Positions 46,582-56,151 of a DNA stretch of 64,000 bases are shown here, one piece after another. The position numbers and the translations under genes were made by a program. The stretch is from Neoehrlichia mikurensis (lineage in GTDB: Bacteria; Pseudomonadota; Alphaproteobacteria; Rickettsiales; Anaplasmataceae). Location: NCBI RefSeq assembly GCF_019186785.1, contig NZ_CP066557.1:1048302-1112301 (forward strand), written 5' to 3'. The notes beneath the pieces were generated by a model. It was not told the DNA's origin, did not search any database, and was given only the letters and a program-made list of their open reading frames with translations. Within the stretch, counting starts at the first letter, position 1, and every line of letters begins with the position of its first letter.

Positions 46582-47610
46582 ATGATAATTAAAGAGACAA
46601 GAACTTATAGTGTTGATATAGCAATAATTGGTGCAGGTCCTATAGGGATATTTACTATTTTTCAAGCAGGCATGCTAAAGATGAGTTGTTGTGTAATTGA
46701 TTCGTTAAAAGAGGCAGGAGGACAATGTAAAGCTTTATATGCAGAAAAGCCAATATATGATATACCAGCATATTCTGTTATTACAGCACAAGAATTAATT
46801 GATAATTTAATTAAACAATCTGACCCATTTAACCCTATATATTTATTGGGAGAAATTGCAGAAAATATAATTGAGAATACTGATCATTTTATAGTAGTGA
46901 CTCATAATAAAATTGAAGTTAAATGTAAAGTTATTATTATTGCTGCTGGATCTGGAAGATTTGGACCAAATCGTCCTCCCTTAGATGATATTATAAAATA
47001 TGAAAATAAATCTGTATTTTATCATATAGACAAATTATCAAATTTTTATGATAAAAGTATTGTAATTGCAGGAGGAGGAGATTCAGCTGCAGATTGGGCT
47101 ATAGAGTTAGCGAAAGTTGCTAAAAAATTATATATAATACATAGAAGGAAAGTATTTCGTTGTGCTCCAAAAACCATTTCATGTTTAGAACATTTATCAA
47201 AAACTAAGAAATTAGAAATAATTACTCCTTATCAACTTAGTGGTATACACGGAAATAATGGAATATTAAGTCATATCGTGATAAAGAATATTAGTGTAAA
47301 TGAGGAAAAAGTTATTCAAGCAGATATATTACTACCATTTTTTGGTATATCTGCTAATCTTGGGCCTATACTTAATTGGGGTATTAATATTAAAAATTTT
47401 CATATACCAGTAGATTATTCTACATGTAGAACAAATCGCGATAAAATATATGCAATAGGTGATATAGCATCATATCCAGGAAAGTTAAAGTTAATACTGA
47501 CAGGATTTGCAGAATCTGCTATTGCATGTCATGATATATATCGTGTTATATTTAATACTCCATTAAATTTTCAGTATTCTACATCTAAGGGAATTCCTAA
47601 TAATAGTTAA
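46582..47610 (+). CDS. Ferredoxin-NADP reductase, thioredoxin-reductase-like (YumC type)
   Basis: This 342-residue FAD enzyme passes electrons between NADPH and ferredoxin. Its ferredoxin partner may be the Fdx encoded at the start of the window. The FAD loop [18 protein letters not shown] lies near residue 13, the NAD(P) loop IVIAGGGDSAADWAIELA near 155, and the FAD-closing AIGDIASYPGKLKLILTGFAESAIA near 296. It lacks the CxxC of thioredoxin reductase, as expected for this type. Parts of its gene are duplicated with no visible difference and inverted at 53759-54209 and 56888-57078. It is the only complete copy. Confidence 0.92.
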   Translation: MIIKETRTYSVDIAIIGAGPIGIFTIFQAGMLKMSCCVIDSLKEAGGQCKALYAEKPIYDIPAYSVITAQELIDNLIKQSDPFNPIYLLGEIAENIIENTDHFIVVTHNKIEVKCKVIIIAAGSGRFGPNRPPLDDIIKYENKSVFYHIDKLSNFYDKSIVIAGGGDSAADWAIELAKVAKKLYIIHRRKVFRCAPKTISCLEHLSKTKKLEIITPYQLSGIHGNNGILSHIVIKNISVNEEKVIQADILLPFFGISANLGPILNWGINIKNFHIPVDYSTCRTNRDKIYAIGDIASYPGKLKLILTGFAESAIACHDIYRVIFNTPLNFQYSTSKGIPNNS

Positions 47611-47765
47611 TATCAATGAATTATATAAACCAGTCAGTATTTTAGAACAAACATAATCAATTAGATTAGAATTTGAAAATAGATATTTTCCATAATATAT
47701 ATTATGTATTTTATATTATTTAATAATATAACTATTCTGTTGTTTTTATTATGAACTACCTTGTG

Positions 47766-48479
47766 CTATATAATTTTTTGTGCAGTTAAAATATAATTTA
47801 CTGATATATCTCTTGATAAAGACCACTTATTTTTTATTACATTAAAACTAATTCCTGTTATATCTTGTACTATAACATTTTGCTGTAATAACATGTTTAC
47901 TATTTGTGAAGGTTTAACAAATTTTTGCCATTTGTGTGTACCTTGGGGTAACCAATGTAGAATATATTCTGCAGCAATGATAGCAAATATCATTGATTTA
48001 ATAGTTTTATTTAACGTAGATAAAAATAAAACACCATTATTTTTTAATAATTGACAGACGTTTTGTATAAAAATAGGTAAATTGTTTACATGCTCAATTA
48101 CTTCCATGACAACAATTATATCATAACATTCATTGGTATTTATTAAGTCATAAATGTCAATACATCGATAATTTATTTGTAAATTATTTTTTAAAGCATG
48201 ATTTTTTGCAATATTAATATTACTTTGACTTGGATCTATACCACAAACATCAATACCTAATCTTGACATTGACTCTGAAAAAATACCACCACCACAACCA
48301 ATATCTAATAAAGAAAGTGATGATAATTGAGTAAAAATATTATTAAGATAATTTGCTACATAGCATACTCTTAGAGGATTTATCTTATGTAACAATGAAA
48401 AACTACCTTTTTTATTCCACCATTGATCAGAAATTTTAGTAAATTTTATTATTTCAGATTCATTAATTGTTGTTGTCAT
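47766..48479 (-). CDS. ubiG: Ubiquinone biosynthesis O-methyltransferase
   Basis: UbiG carries out the O-methylation steps of ubiquinone synthesis. The 237-residue protein opens with NESEIIKFTKISDQWWNKKGSFSLLHKINPLRVCYV. It contains the SAM motif LSLLDIGCGGGIFSESMSRLG near residue 56, then GIDPS, VVMEVIEHVNN near 122, GVLFLSTLNKTIKSMIFAIIAAEYILHWLPQGTHKWQKFV near 148 and the C-terminal NPLS-like close. Length is normal. The first 17 bases overlap the end of rpiB upstream, so the two are one transcript. Confidence 0.94.
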   Translation of the reverse strand: MTTTINESEIIKFTKISDQWWNKKGSFSLLHKINPLRVCYVANYLNNIFTQLSSLSLLDIGCGGGIFSESMSRLGIDVCGIDPSQSNINIAKNHALKNNLQINYRCIDIYDLINTNECYDIIVVMEVIEHVNNLPIFIQNVCQLLKNNGVLFLSTLNKTIKSMIFAIIAAEYILHWLPQGTHKWQKFVKPSQIVNMLLQQNVIVQDITGISFNVIKNKWSLSRDISVNYILTAQKII

Positions 48480-48921
48480 AATTTTCTAATTTTTTTATTC
48501 TTTCAGCATGTCTTCCTGAAGAAAACTCGGTTATTAAGAATTGATAAGTAATTGCTTTTGCATCATTATTACTAATATATCTAGATCCTAAACAAAGTAT
48601 ATTTGCATTATTGTGCTCTCTTGCTAATTTTGCAAATATTATATTATGACATAAAGCTGCCCTTATCTTTTTATAACGATTTGCAGCAATACTCATACCT
48701 ATACCTGTTCCGCAAATTAATATACCACAACTTTGTTCATCACGAGAAACATCATATATTACATCTTTAACATAATCTGGATAATCAACTACAACATCAT
48801 TAACAATACATCCATAATCTTTAACTGTGCACCCTAAACTTTCTAAATAAGAGTTTATTATTAATCTTAATTTAATTCCTGCATGGTCAGAAGAAATAAA
48901 AACTTTTTTCAAAATTAGCAC
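48463..48921 (-). CDS. rpiB: Ribose-5-phosphate isomerase B
   Basis: RpiB interconverts ribose-5-phosphate and ribulose-5-phosphate in the pentose phosphate pathway. The 152-residue RpiB/LacA-type protein shows FISSDHAGIKLRLIINSYL near residue 8. The catalytic Cys lies in CGILICGTGIGMSIAANRYKKIRAALC near 68. REHNNANILCLGSRYIS near 105 and FSSGRHAERIKKL near 135 complete the set. A GTG or TTG slightly downstream is possible, but the ATG at 48921 leaves only five residues before the conserved VFISSDHAG. It overlaps ubiG by 17 bases. Confidence 0.94.
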   Translation of the reverse strand: MLILKKVFISSDHAGIKLRLIINSYLESLGCTVKDYGCIVNDVVVDYPDYVKDVIYDVSRDEQSCGILICGTGIGMSIAANRYKKIRAALCHNIIFAKLAREHNNANILCLGSRYISNNDAKAITYQFLITEFSSGRHAERIKKLENYDNNN

Positions 48922-49122
48922 TTATGATCCTTATATAAAAATCAAGCATACTAATATACATACTTTTTTTATCTTTTTTAGTCAATGAATAGAATATATG
49001 TTTTTAAAATGATGTATATAATGGTTTATTCAATTTAAACGATAAAATTTTCTCTTTACAACTAAATTTTAAAGTGTAATATTTTGCATAATTACTTATA
49101 ATGAATTGTATTATAATAATCA

Positions 49123-49347
49123 ATGAAAAGTGCAAAAAATATTATACGTTATACATTAAGTTATCTAAATAATAATAAGGCTTATGTTGTGGCTTTTAAA
49201 AAAAATGTTATAAAAGCTTTCGAATTAAATCTTATTCAAGAGGATCAATTTAAGTATATGAATAATTACGCAAATAAATTAATTAATAAAATAGAGCTAT
49301 ATGAAAATTTATTTTCAAATATAAAAAAGAGTTATCATTTAAATTAA
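49123..49347 (+). CDS. Small hypothetical protein, 74 residues
   Basis: I recognise no family. The product is helical, basic and Asn/Tyr-rich (KNIIRYTLSYLNNNKAYVVAFKKNVIKAFELNLI), with no signal peptide or membrane span. It starts at an ATG after CAATGAAAAG, with no evident Shine-Dalgarno sequence. It lies between divergent rpiB and convergent mdh. Coding character is plausible, but length and AT composition make it uncertain. Confidence 0.45.
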   Translation: MKSAKNIIRYTLSYLNNNKAYVVAFKKNVIKAFELNLIQEDQFKYMNNYANKLINKIELYENLFSNIKKSYHLN

Positions 49348-49525
49348 TTTTTATATTTTATTAAAGGTTTATTTTTCATATTCAAATTTAATTTTTCAGA
49401 ATTAGTAGATATACTAACAGCTATATAATTTCCTCTTTTTATATGTGTATACATAGTAGTACAATATAGTGATAATATAACTATATTGAGTTGCTAACAA
49501 TAGATATGCACCACAGCAGCCTGAT

Positions 49526-49549
49526 ATTGTAAAACTATTACAAAATGGT
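49526..49549 (+). pseudogene. Short scrap resembling mdh
   Basis: Twenty-four bases here match an internal part of mdh (the IVKLLQNG codons) with one difference, on the opposite strand to the nearby mdh gene. It is too short to be sure, but a longer mdh scrap on the plus strand exists at 56370-56640. Confidence 0.3.
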
Positions 49550-49563
49550 ATTTCTTTATCAAA

Positions 49564-50508
49564 TTAATTTAATAGCTGTATAAGATCTTTTATTAATTTT
49601 ATAGAATTATTAAAAATTTCTTTTTCATTTTGCAATAAATCTAGCTCTATAATTTTCTCAATGCCATTTTTACCTATAATAACAGGTACTCCCGCAAACA
49701 AATCATAAACTCCGTATTCCCCGTTCAAATATGCAGCACATGGTAATATACGCTTTTGATCATATAAAAATGATTCAAGCATATATATAGCTGAAGTTGC
49801 AGGCGCATAATAAGCTGAACCATTTTGTAATAATTTTACAATTTCTTCCCCACCTTTACGGGTTCTTTGAATTATATTATCAATATCGGATTGCGTAATC
49901 ATGTTAAGCTTGATTAAATCAGTAATAGGTATTCCCCCTACTGTAGTATATCTAATTAAAGGCAACATAAGATCTCCATGCCCTCCTAATACTAAAGATG
50001 ATATATTTTCTACAGAAATATTTAAGTGTTGAGCAATAAAATAAGAAAATCTAGCAGAGTCTAATACACCTGCCATACCAGAAATCATATTAGAAGGTAA
50101 ATTCGATTTTTTATATAAATGCCATACCATAGCATCAAGAGGATTTGTGATTATTATAACAAAAGCATTAGGAGAATATTTTTGAATATTCTTTGCTATA
50201 TTTTCGATAATTTTTGCATTAGTGTTCAATAAATCATCACGACTCATACCAGGTTTTCTAGTAATTCCGGCAGTTACAATAATTGCATCAGAGTCTTTAA
50301 TGTCTTGATAATCACTTGTACCTAGTATATTAACGTAGCATTCATTTATTGCAGAAGATTCAGATATATCTAAAGATTTTCCTTTTGATAATCCTTCATT
50401 TATATCCAACATTACTATATTACCTAATTTTTTTTGATTTATTAGATAAGCAATAGTTCCCCCAATATTACCTGACCCTATAAGAGAGATTTTTTTTTGA
50501 TGCATCAT
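49564..50508 (-). CDS. mdh: Malate dehydrogenase
   Basis: Mdh oxidises malate to oxaloacetate with NAD+ in the TCA cycle. This is the LDH-like type of 314 residues. The NAD loop is [18 protein letters not shown] near residue 5, with VMLDINEG after it. Substrate Arg lies in [17 protein letters not shown] near 82, [12 protein letters not shown] near 118, catalytic Asp in GVLDSARF near 147, and catalytic His in [20 protein letters not shown] near 172. Two Met codons open the frame, and [11 protein letters not shown] is the usual distance from the NAD loop. folB lies 37 bases upstream on the same strand, probably in one transcript. Confidence 0.96.
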   Translation of the reverse strand: MMHQKKISLIGSGNIGGTIAYLINQKKLGNIVMLDINEGLSKGKSLDISESSAINECYVNILGTSDYQDIKDSDAIIVTAGITRKPGMSRDDLLNTNAKIIENIAKNIQKYSPNAFVIIITNPLDAMVWHLYKKSNLPSNMISGMAGVLDSARFSYFIAQHLNISVENISSLVLGGHGDLMLPLIRYTTVGGIPITDLIKLNMITQSDIDNIIQRTRKGGEEIVKLLQNGSAYYAPATSAIYMLESFLYDQKRILPCAAYLNGEYGVYDLFAGVPVIIGKNGIEKIIELDLLQNEKEIFNNSIKLIKDLIQLLN

Positions 50509-50545
50509 ACTAAATACCTAATAATTAAAATTAATAATAAACTTA

Positions 50546-50872
50546 TTATTTAATGGTTGATAATACATATACTTTAGCTCCTAAATTAGATACTAAAAGA
50601 GGCTTATGAATTTTTATACAACATGTAATAACATTAAACTTTTTTTTAAGAAAATCCTTTAAGCATTGTATCATGTCTTCTAAAAAATCATAGTGCTTTA
50701 CATTAATAAAATTCGTAATTTCATCAATAAGAGCTTTATAATCTATAAAATTTATATTATTAATAGGTAATTTAATATCTATAATTACCTTTTGCTTAAT
50801 AACTTTCTCCCATGCATAAACTCCTATTCGTGCATAAATTATGAAGTTTCGTATGTGCATTATATTAGCCAT
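50546..50872 (-). CDS. folB: Dihydroneopterin aldolase
   Basis: FolB cleaves dihydroneopterin in folate synthesis. The 108-residue protein keeps the family pattern: IHIRNFIIYARIGVYAWEKVIKQKVIIDIKL near residues 6-35 (family LxGVYxWER..KQ), the DYKALIDEITNFINVKHYDFLEDMIQCLKDFL middle with the catalytic-Glu region near 74-78, and CIKIHKPLLVSNLGAKVYVLS near the end, with the conserved Lys-Pro. The second acidic residue of the GVYD/E motif is changed to Ala-Trp here. It is short but complete. Confidence 0.85.
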   Translation of the reverse strand: MANIMHIRNFIIYARIGVYAWEKVIKQKVIIDIKLPINNINFIDYKALIDEITNFINVKHYDFLEDMIQCLKDFLKKKFNVITCCIKIHKPLLVSNLGAKVYVLSTIK

Positions 50873-50972
50873 TATAAAATAACCTATGAAACATAAATAA
50901 TATACTTATAAAATATATTGTTTATATTATCTATAAAATATATATAATTAATTTTATCAAAGGTTTGTAAAA

Positions 50973-51572
50973 ATGAAATTTATTTTAAAATTACTTTCTT
51001 TTTTTAATCCTAAAAAACAAAAAGAAACTGATGGTATTTGCTATGTAGGAGGTCTAAGAAGATGTTTAAGTATTATATTAGATTTAATAATAATATTATT
51101 AATGCTTCAAATCATACATATTGTGTTTGTATATGCTATATATCCTAAAAACAAAATGTATGTTAAAGCTATTGAAAAATATAAAATAGAAGCTATATTG
51201 AGTAATGAAGAAAAAAGTTTAAAAAACATATATTTACTTATTATTATTAGTGAACAAATAATACAATTAGGTGTTTTATTACTATATCAAGTATATATGT
51301 GGGTAAAATTTGCAACTACTATTGGAAAATTTATCATGGGATTAAAAGTTGTAGATGAAAGGACTTTTAAAAATATGACAATAACACAAGCTATTAAGAG
51401 ATTTATTGCTTTCCCATTATCAGGAATACCTTTCTGTTTAGGAATAGTATGGGCTAATTTTGATAAACGTAAACAAACTTGGCATGATAAAATCGCAAAA
51501 ACAGTTGTAGTAACTAATAATAGTTTTAAAAAATATGCTCAAAGTTCTAATACACATAATACTGGAGCATGA
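50973..51572 (+). CDS. RDD family membrane protein
   Basis: The 199-residue product has the RDD domain, named after its conserved Arg and two Asp. Here Arg-Arg is in GGLRRCLSIILDLIIILLML near residue 30, the Asp is in the first helix, and the last Asp follows in KVVDERTF and NFDKRKQTWHDKIAKTVVV near 175. Three hydrophobic segments are near 33-60, 88-112 and 140-160. Such proteins are thought to be transporters or Na+/H+-related in some bacteria, but the function here is unknown. Its 3' end overlaps the end of xthA by 34 bases in convergent orientation. Confidence 0.82.
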   Translation: MKFILKLLSFFNPKKQKETDGICYVGGLRRCLSIILDLIIILLMLQIIHIVFVYAIYPKNKMYVKAIEKYKIEAILSNEEKSLKNIYLLIIISEQIIQLGVLLLYQVYMWVKFATTIGKFIMGLKVVDERTFKNMTITQAIKRFIAFPLSGIPFCLGIVWANFDKRKQTWHDKIAKTVVVTNNSFKKYAQSSNTHNTGA

Positions 51573-52348
51573 TCAGATGGAGATTCCAAACTTCTAGTTT
51601 GTTCATTAATATCACAATGTAACAACTTGTCAGCTGCTTGTGGAGATAAAAGTAAATGATCTATTCTCATGCCTTTATTATCATTCCATGCATTATTTTT
51701 ATAGTTCCACCAGCTAAATTTTTGATTATCATTTATTACGCGGAATGCATCAAAAAATCCTAAGTTAAGTATTGAACGAAATTTAGCTCTTTCATCTTTA
51801 TGAAAACATAATTTACCATCTAGTAATGTACAATAAACATCTATTATTTCAGGTGCTACATTATAATCTCCACCAATTATTGTAATTTCTTCTTTATTTA
51901 GCAAGCTTAACATATGAAATCGTAACTGATCAAAAAAATTCAGTTTATATGTAAACATTTCAGAATTAACATCTTGTCCATTAGGAACATATATACTTGC
52001 TACCCTAATTTTCATATCATTGTAAATAATAACAGCTTCTATATAACGAGCCTCATCACAATTATATGAACCACTACTTTCTATAAATATATTATTGATC
52101 ATAAAGATATTATGCCTTACATTAGAGGCTTTATATTTTGTAATAATAGCAACCCCATTTCTTGCTTTTTGTCCATGTACATAACATTGATACCCTAAAG
52201 ATTCTAAATCCATATAAGGAAATAATTCATTTGTACATTTTAATTCTTGTAGTAAAATTATATCTATATCATTTGCAATTAAATAATCACATAAATGACA
52301 GAGCCTTTTTCTAATAGAATTAACATTCCATGTTGCTATTTTTAGCAT
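51539..52348 (-). CDS. xthA: Exodeoxyribonuclease III
   Basis: XthA is the AP endonuclease and 3'-exonuclease of base-excision repair. The 269-residue protein shows KIATWNVNSIRKRLCHLCDYL near the N-terminus, LLQELKCTNE (metal-binding Glu) near residue 35, YVPNGQDV near 122, IIGGDYNVAPEIIDVY (Asp-Asn pair) near 158 and the catalytic SPSDHAPVLCVLEL at the end. Its start overlaps the last base of the argJ stop, so both are on one transcript. A decayed scrap of it lies near 55889-55985. Confidence 0.96.
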   Translation of the reverse strand: MLKIATWNVNSIRKRLCHLCDYLIANDIDIILLQELKCTNELFPYMDLESLGYQCYVHGQKARNGVAIITKYKASNVRHNIFMINNIFIESSGSYNCDEARYIEAVIIYNDMKIRVASIYVPNGQDVNSEMFTYKLNFFDQLRFHMLSLLNKEEITIIGGDYNVAPEIIDVYCTLLDGKLCFHKDERAKFRSILNLGFFDAFRVINDNQKFSWWNYKNNAWNDNKGMRIDHLLLSPQAADKLLHCDINEQTRSLESPSDHAPVLCVLEL

Positions 52349-53577
52349 TATGTTGAATATAAAGAATTTATATCAATAAATTTATGAGTTAAATCGCAAG
52401 TCCACACAACTGCCTTTTTATTTCCATAATCCATATCAATTGTAATTTTAATTTCACTGCCCTGCATATGATTATTAATGCGCTCCATATTACAATTTGT
52501 ATATAATGTACCTTTTTTAAATATAAATTCATCCCCTATTTTAACAGATATTTTATTTTGATCAAACGCTTCTTCTGCTTTACCTAAAGCCATAATTATT
52601 CTTCCCCAATTAGGATTTTCTCCTGCTATAGCAGTTTTCACCAAAGGAGAATTTGCTACTGAGAGTGCTAATTTTTTAGCTACTTTCTCTGATACAACAT
52701 TTTCAATACTTATTGTTATAAATTTTTGTGCACCTTCTCCATCTTTTACAATTAAATGTGCCATTTCTATCATTAAATTTTTAAGTGCTACCTTAAAATC
52801 GCTTATTATATTATCATTATGAGAAATTACTTTAGGATGTTTAACAACATTAGTTGCAAACATTAATACTGTATCACTTGTTGACATATCTCCTTCAACA
52901 GTAATGCTATTAAATGATATTTCTGTATATTCATTTAGCAATTTTTGCATAATGTTTGAGTTAATACTTGCATCAGTAAATATATAAGCAAGCATAGTAG
53001 CCATATTTGGGGCAATCATACCAGATCCTTTACAAATACCATTAATTGTAACATTCACACCACCAATATTTGTTTGCTTAGTTACCATTTTAGGATAAGT
53101 ATCTGTTGTAGTAATTGCCATTGCAGCTTCCCTCCAACCTGTAGAATTCATTTTTCTTTCTGAATCTATAATAACAGATATAATATTTTTAGTTGGCAGA
53201 ACCTGACCTATAATTCCAGTTGAAGAAAAATATACTTCTTCTGAGGGGCAAGAAAACTCTTTTGAACAGGTGTTTACAATTTCTTGTATTGCTTTATCTC
53301 CTTCCTCTCCTACTGCTACATTAGCGTTGCCAGAATTTACTATAAGAACACTAGCGTATCCATGAGATAGTATGCTCCTACAGTATTTAATATTACTACC
53401 TGCAGTATAAGAAGTTGTGAACACACCAGCAACGCTACTTCCAGGTTTAAATTTTATAATTAACACATCATTTTTACCAGAAGGCTTGATTTTTGCACTA
53501 GTAGATAGCATTTTTATGCCATTAATTTCAGGCAGTTGTGGAAAAATCTTTGGCGCAAGTGGAGAAATAAATGCCAT
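52348..53577 (-). CDS. argJ: Bifunctional glutamate N-acetyltransferase / amino-acid acetyltransferase
   Basis: ArgJ recycles the acetyl group between ornithine and glutamate in arginine synthesis. The 409-residue proenzyme contains the autocleavage site GSGMIAPNMATMLAYIFTDA near residue 185; the Thr in ATMLA becomes the nucleophile of the beta chain. Further family parts are KPSGKNDVLIIKFKPGSSVAGVFT near 32, FSSTGIIGQVLP near 118, SFNSITVEGDMSTSDT near 225, ANSPLVKTAIAGENPNWGRIIMALGKAE near 310 and the final YTNCNMERINNHMQGSEI. It lies 3.8 kb from argG on the other strand. Confidence 0.96.
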   Translation of the reverse strand: MAFISPLAPKIFPQLPEINGIKMLSTSAKIKPSGKNDVLIIKFKPGSSVAGVFTTSYTAGSNIKYCRSILSHGYASVLIVNSGNANVAVGEEGDKAIQEIVNTCSKEFSCPSEEVYFSSTGIIGQVLPTKNIISVIIDSERKMNSTGWREAAMAITTTDTYPKMVTKQTNIGGVNVTINGICKGSGMIAPNMATMLAYIFTDASINSNIMQKLLNEYTEISFNSITVEGDMSTSDTVLMFATNVVKHPKVISHNDNIISDFKVALKNLMIEMAHLIVKDGEGAQKFITISIENVVSEKVAKKLALSVANSPLVKTAIAGENPNWGRIIMALGKAEEAFDQNKISVKIGDEFIFKKGTLYTNCNMERINNHMQGSEIKITIDMDYGNKKAVVWTCDLTHKFIDINSLYST

Positions 53578-53707
53578 AATTTCACTTAATGATTTATATG
53601 TATTGTGAATAATGTCATATTTTTATTGCTTAATCAAATATAATTTACCTAATTTATATATATCAAAAAGTTTTTATTTCTTCTCATAAGATTCTATGTT
53701 TTATCAA

Positions 53708-53739
53708 AATTTTTTGTAGAAAGGAATTTATCTGTTCAT
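53708..53739 (-). repeat. Short inverted repeat, partner of 56030-56063
   Basis: About 30 bases (AATTTTTTGTAGAAAGGAAT and on to GTTCAT) are the reverse complement, with a few differences, of 56030-56063. Together they bracket the region with the beta-barrel gene and the smaller scraps. Confidence 0.6.
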
Positions 53740-53758
53740 CTGATTTATGATGCACTCA

Positions 53759-54209
53759 TGTATACCACTAAGTTGATAAGGAGTAATTATTTCTAATTTC
53801 TTAGTTTTTGATAAATGTTCTAAACATGAAATGGTTTTTGGAGCACAACGAAATACTTTCCTTCTATGTATTATATATAATTTTTTAGCAACTTTCGCTA
53901 ACTCTATAGCCCAATCTGCAGCTGAATCTCCTCCTCCTGCAATTACAATACTTTTATCATAAAAATTTGATAATTTGTCTATATGATAAAATACAGATTT
54001 ATTTTCATATTTTATAATATCATCTAAGGGAGGACGATTTGGTCCAAATCTTCCAGACCCAGCAGCAATAATAATAACTTTACATTTAACTTCAATTTTA
54101 TTATGAGTCACTACTATAAAATGATCAGTATTCTCAATTATATTTTCTGCAATTTCTCCCAATAAATATATAGGGTTAAATGGGTCAGATTGTTTAATTA
54201 AATTATCAA
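53759..54209 (-). pseudogene. Inverted copy of the middle of the ferredoxin-NADP reductase gene (451 bp)
   Basis: This is a copy, on the other strand, of 46799-47249. I see no difference in the translated part (the 134-codon open frame reads the same residues, GEIAENIIENTD to YQLSGIH). It has no start of its own beyond an internal Met and runs into foreign sequence at 53758, so it is not a gene. The lack of differences means a very recent event or gene conversion. Confidence 0.93.
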
Positions 54210-54386
54210 GGAGAAGATGTTAATGTTCTTTATAGAAAAAGATACGCAAAAAATTTATTGAATAAAAAAATAATAAAGTTAATGATAATATAGGCTGTTA
54301 TATTACGTGTCTATAGAATTAACAGAAAGATGTTTCTTTTACTTAAAAAATAAATACTCTGAATAAGAATATACCATCTTTTTAAT

Positions 54387-54470
54387 CAAAATGATATTAA
54401 AAATATTGTATACGTTAAATAATATCAATTATACGATAATCTATAAAATAGTAGAATTAAATATTTCATG
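54387..54470 (-). repeat. Dispersed repeat, partner of 29790-29870
   Basis: About 80 bases match, inverted, the space behind the 961-bp duplication. Here they join directly onto the membrane-protein scrap at 54440-54562. Confidence 0.72.
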
Positions 54471-54562
54471 AAATGCACTTTTATGTATTTCTTTCATTTT
54501 ACTTCCATTATTACTTTCTTTTGCAATTTTATATAACTGTGAATATTTTGTATCTATCTAGG
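54440..54562 (-). pseudogene. Fragment of the tandem membrane-protein family
   Basis: On the minus strand the sequence reads IDTKYSQLYKIAKESNNGSK followed by MKEIHKSAFHEIFN and then a stop. It is nearly the same as the middle of the 59962-61047 gene (IDTKYSQLYKIAKESNNESE followed by MKEIYQSAFHVIYN). Both flanks of the gene are missing. It is a decayed fourth family member or a partial copy. Confidence 0.85.
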
Positions 54563-54643
54563 TATTTATAAGACTTATTATTTACTTAAAAATGTACCAT
54601 ATACTGTAATTTTGATATAATGGGTTATATCAATAATTAAAAT

Positions 54644-55339
54644 TTAAAGCATAAACATTAACCCCATATCTACTCCATATGATTTTAATTCGAAATTTAA
54701 AAAGTGATATAATACACTATTACCATCTTCATCATATATAGGATTTGTTTGATATTTCCAATAATTCTTAGAAAAATTATATCCTATATAAGCTTTAAGC
54801 TTTTTATTTAAAAGATATAATATACCTATATTATATTGAATAGCAATGCCGTAATGATTATTAGGTTGGCTTTTGAGACCATAATATTTAATAACCTTGA
54901 TAAACCCAATACCATATCCTAAATAAAGATTTATTTTATTATTTATATTATATAAATTGTATATTTTATACATTAAAGAAGTTTTATTAATTGCTAACAT
55001 ATCTTTAATTTGAAAAAGAGAAAGTTTTTTATTATTAATATTGCTCATAATACGTATGATACTATTTCTTGCTTCATGAGATATTAAATGTAATTCTGGC
55101 AAAGTACTTGTATAACGTAACTCTAACTCATGATAGAAGTTACTTTTAAAATTATTTCCAACTGCTATATAAAAATCTTTGCCACCTTTTTTATAATGAA
55201 AATATTCTGATTCTAATGAATCTTGTTGATTAAAATTATATATATATCCTAATTTATAGTATCTATTTGATAATAAGTGAGCAAAAACTTTATAATTATA
55301 CATAGTAGTAAAGCAGAGAAAATATATAAAAAAATACAT
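54644..55339 (-). CDS. Beta-barrel outer-membrane-like hypothetical protein
   Basis: The 231-residue product has an N-terminal hydrophobic stretch (MYFFIYFLCFTTMYNYKVFA) that can act as a signal peptide. Alternating aromatic and polar strands follow: YYKLGYIYNF, KDFYIAVGNNF, INLYLGYGIGFIKVI, YGIAIQYNIGILYLL, LKAYIGYNFSKNYW and a last strand YGVDMGLMFML. This is the pattern of small porin-like outer-membrane proteins such as the Surface_Ag_2/OMP-1 group, though the usual terminal Phe is Leu here. It is the only intact gene inside the graveyard of duplicated scraps. Family assignment is tentative. Confidence 0.62.
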   Translation of the reverse strand: MYFFIYFLCFTTMYNYKVFAHLLSNRYYKLGYIYNFNQQDSLESEYFHYKKGGKDFYIAVGNNFKSNFYHELELRYTSTLPELHLISHEARNSIIRIMSNINNKKLSLFQIKDMLAINKTSLMYKIYNLYNINNKINLYLGYGIGFIKVIKYYGLKSQPNNHYGIAIQYNIGILYLLNKKLKAYIGYNFSKNYWKYQTNPIYDEDGNSVLYHFLNFELKSYGVDMGLMFML

Positions 55340-55888
55340 AAATTAAATTAATAAATTAAATAATTTTAAGTAATTATCATAAATTAAATATATGATCAAA
55401 GAAAATAAAAAATTATTTTCTGATTAATAATTACTTTTTTAGGATTAAGTGTATTTTATTGTATAAATAATAGGATTACAAAACAAATTATACTTCCATT
55501 ATGATGATAAAGGCTTGCGAAAATTATGTGCTAACCTTCTAAATTTTCTAAGGTGAATATATATTCCATAAATATTGAATATTATTAGTTCTTTTATAAT
55601 TAATATCATGTAGTAAGATATGATGTTTTGTGTATCCTTTTTTCTATAAATGACATTAACATCTTCTTCTTAGTGTATAAATTTTTACATTATATAAGAT
55701 TGCATCTATAATCTTATTAAGATAATTTCCTTCCATAATATAAATATATAGGTCTTATATATGAAACATTGATTTAAAACTTAAATGTAGCATTTTTAAT
55801 TAATAATATATAAACATCTAATATTAATTTAAAAAAGACTAAAATTCTTTATTCTACATAAATATACTTTATCAAAATATATTTTGTT

Positions 55889-55985
55889 TATATGTAAACA
55901 TTTTAGAATTAACATCTAACGATCATCATCTATATGAACCACACAATTACTTTTCATAAATATATTCTTTACTACTTGATTACGC
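55889..55985 (-). pseudogene. xthA: Scrap of xthA
   Basis: The forward strand TATGTAAACATTTTAGAATT and the following bases match xthA near 51947-51975. A shortened, altered stretch (ATATGAACCAC then ATAAATATATTCTT) matches near 52060-52090. The orientation is the same as xthA, with an internal deletion of about 80 bases. Confidence 0.6.
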
Positions 55986-56151
55986 ATCTTTTTCTAAAGA
56001 AGATGCTTAATATTAAGTATCTTTTTAAAATGAACAGATAAATTTCTTTCTACAATAAAAATTTTATTCATTTGAAGACAACTCTTATATACACAATACT
56101 ATATATTATTAAATGTATTATTACTTCGTTTATTATTGTGTACATTCTATT

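Noticed and set aside
46474..46665. 63-codon frame that occurs twice (also at 56995-57186)
   Set aside because: It is antisense to the pmbA end and reductase start. It appears twice only because that DNA was duplicated.
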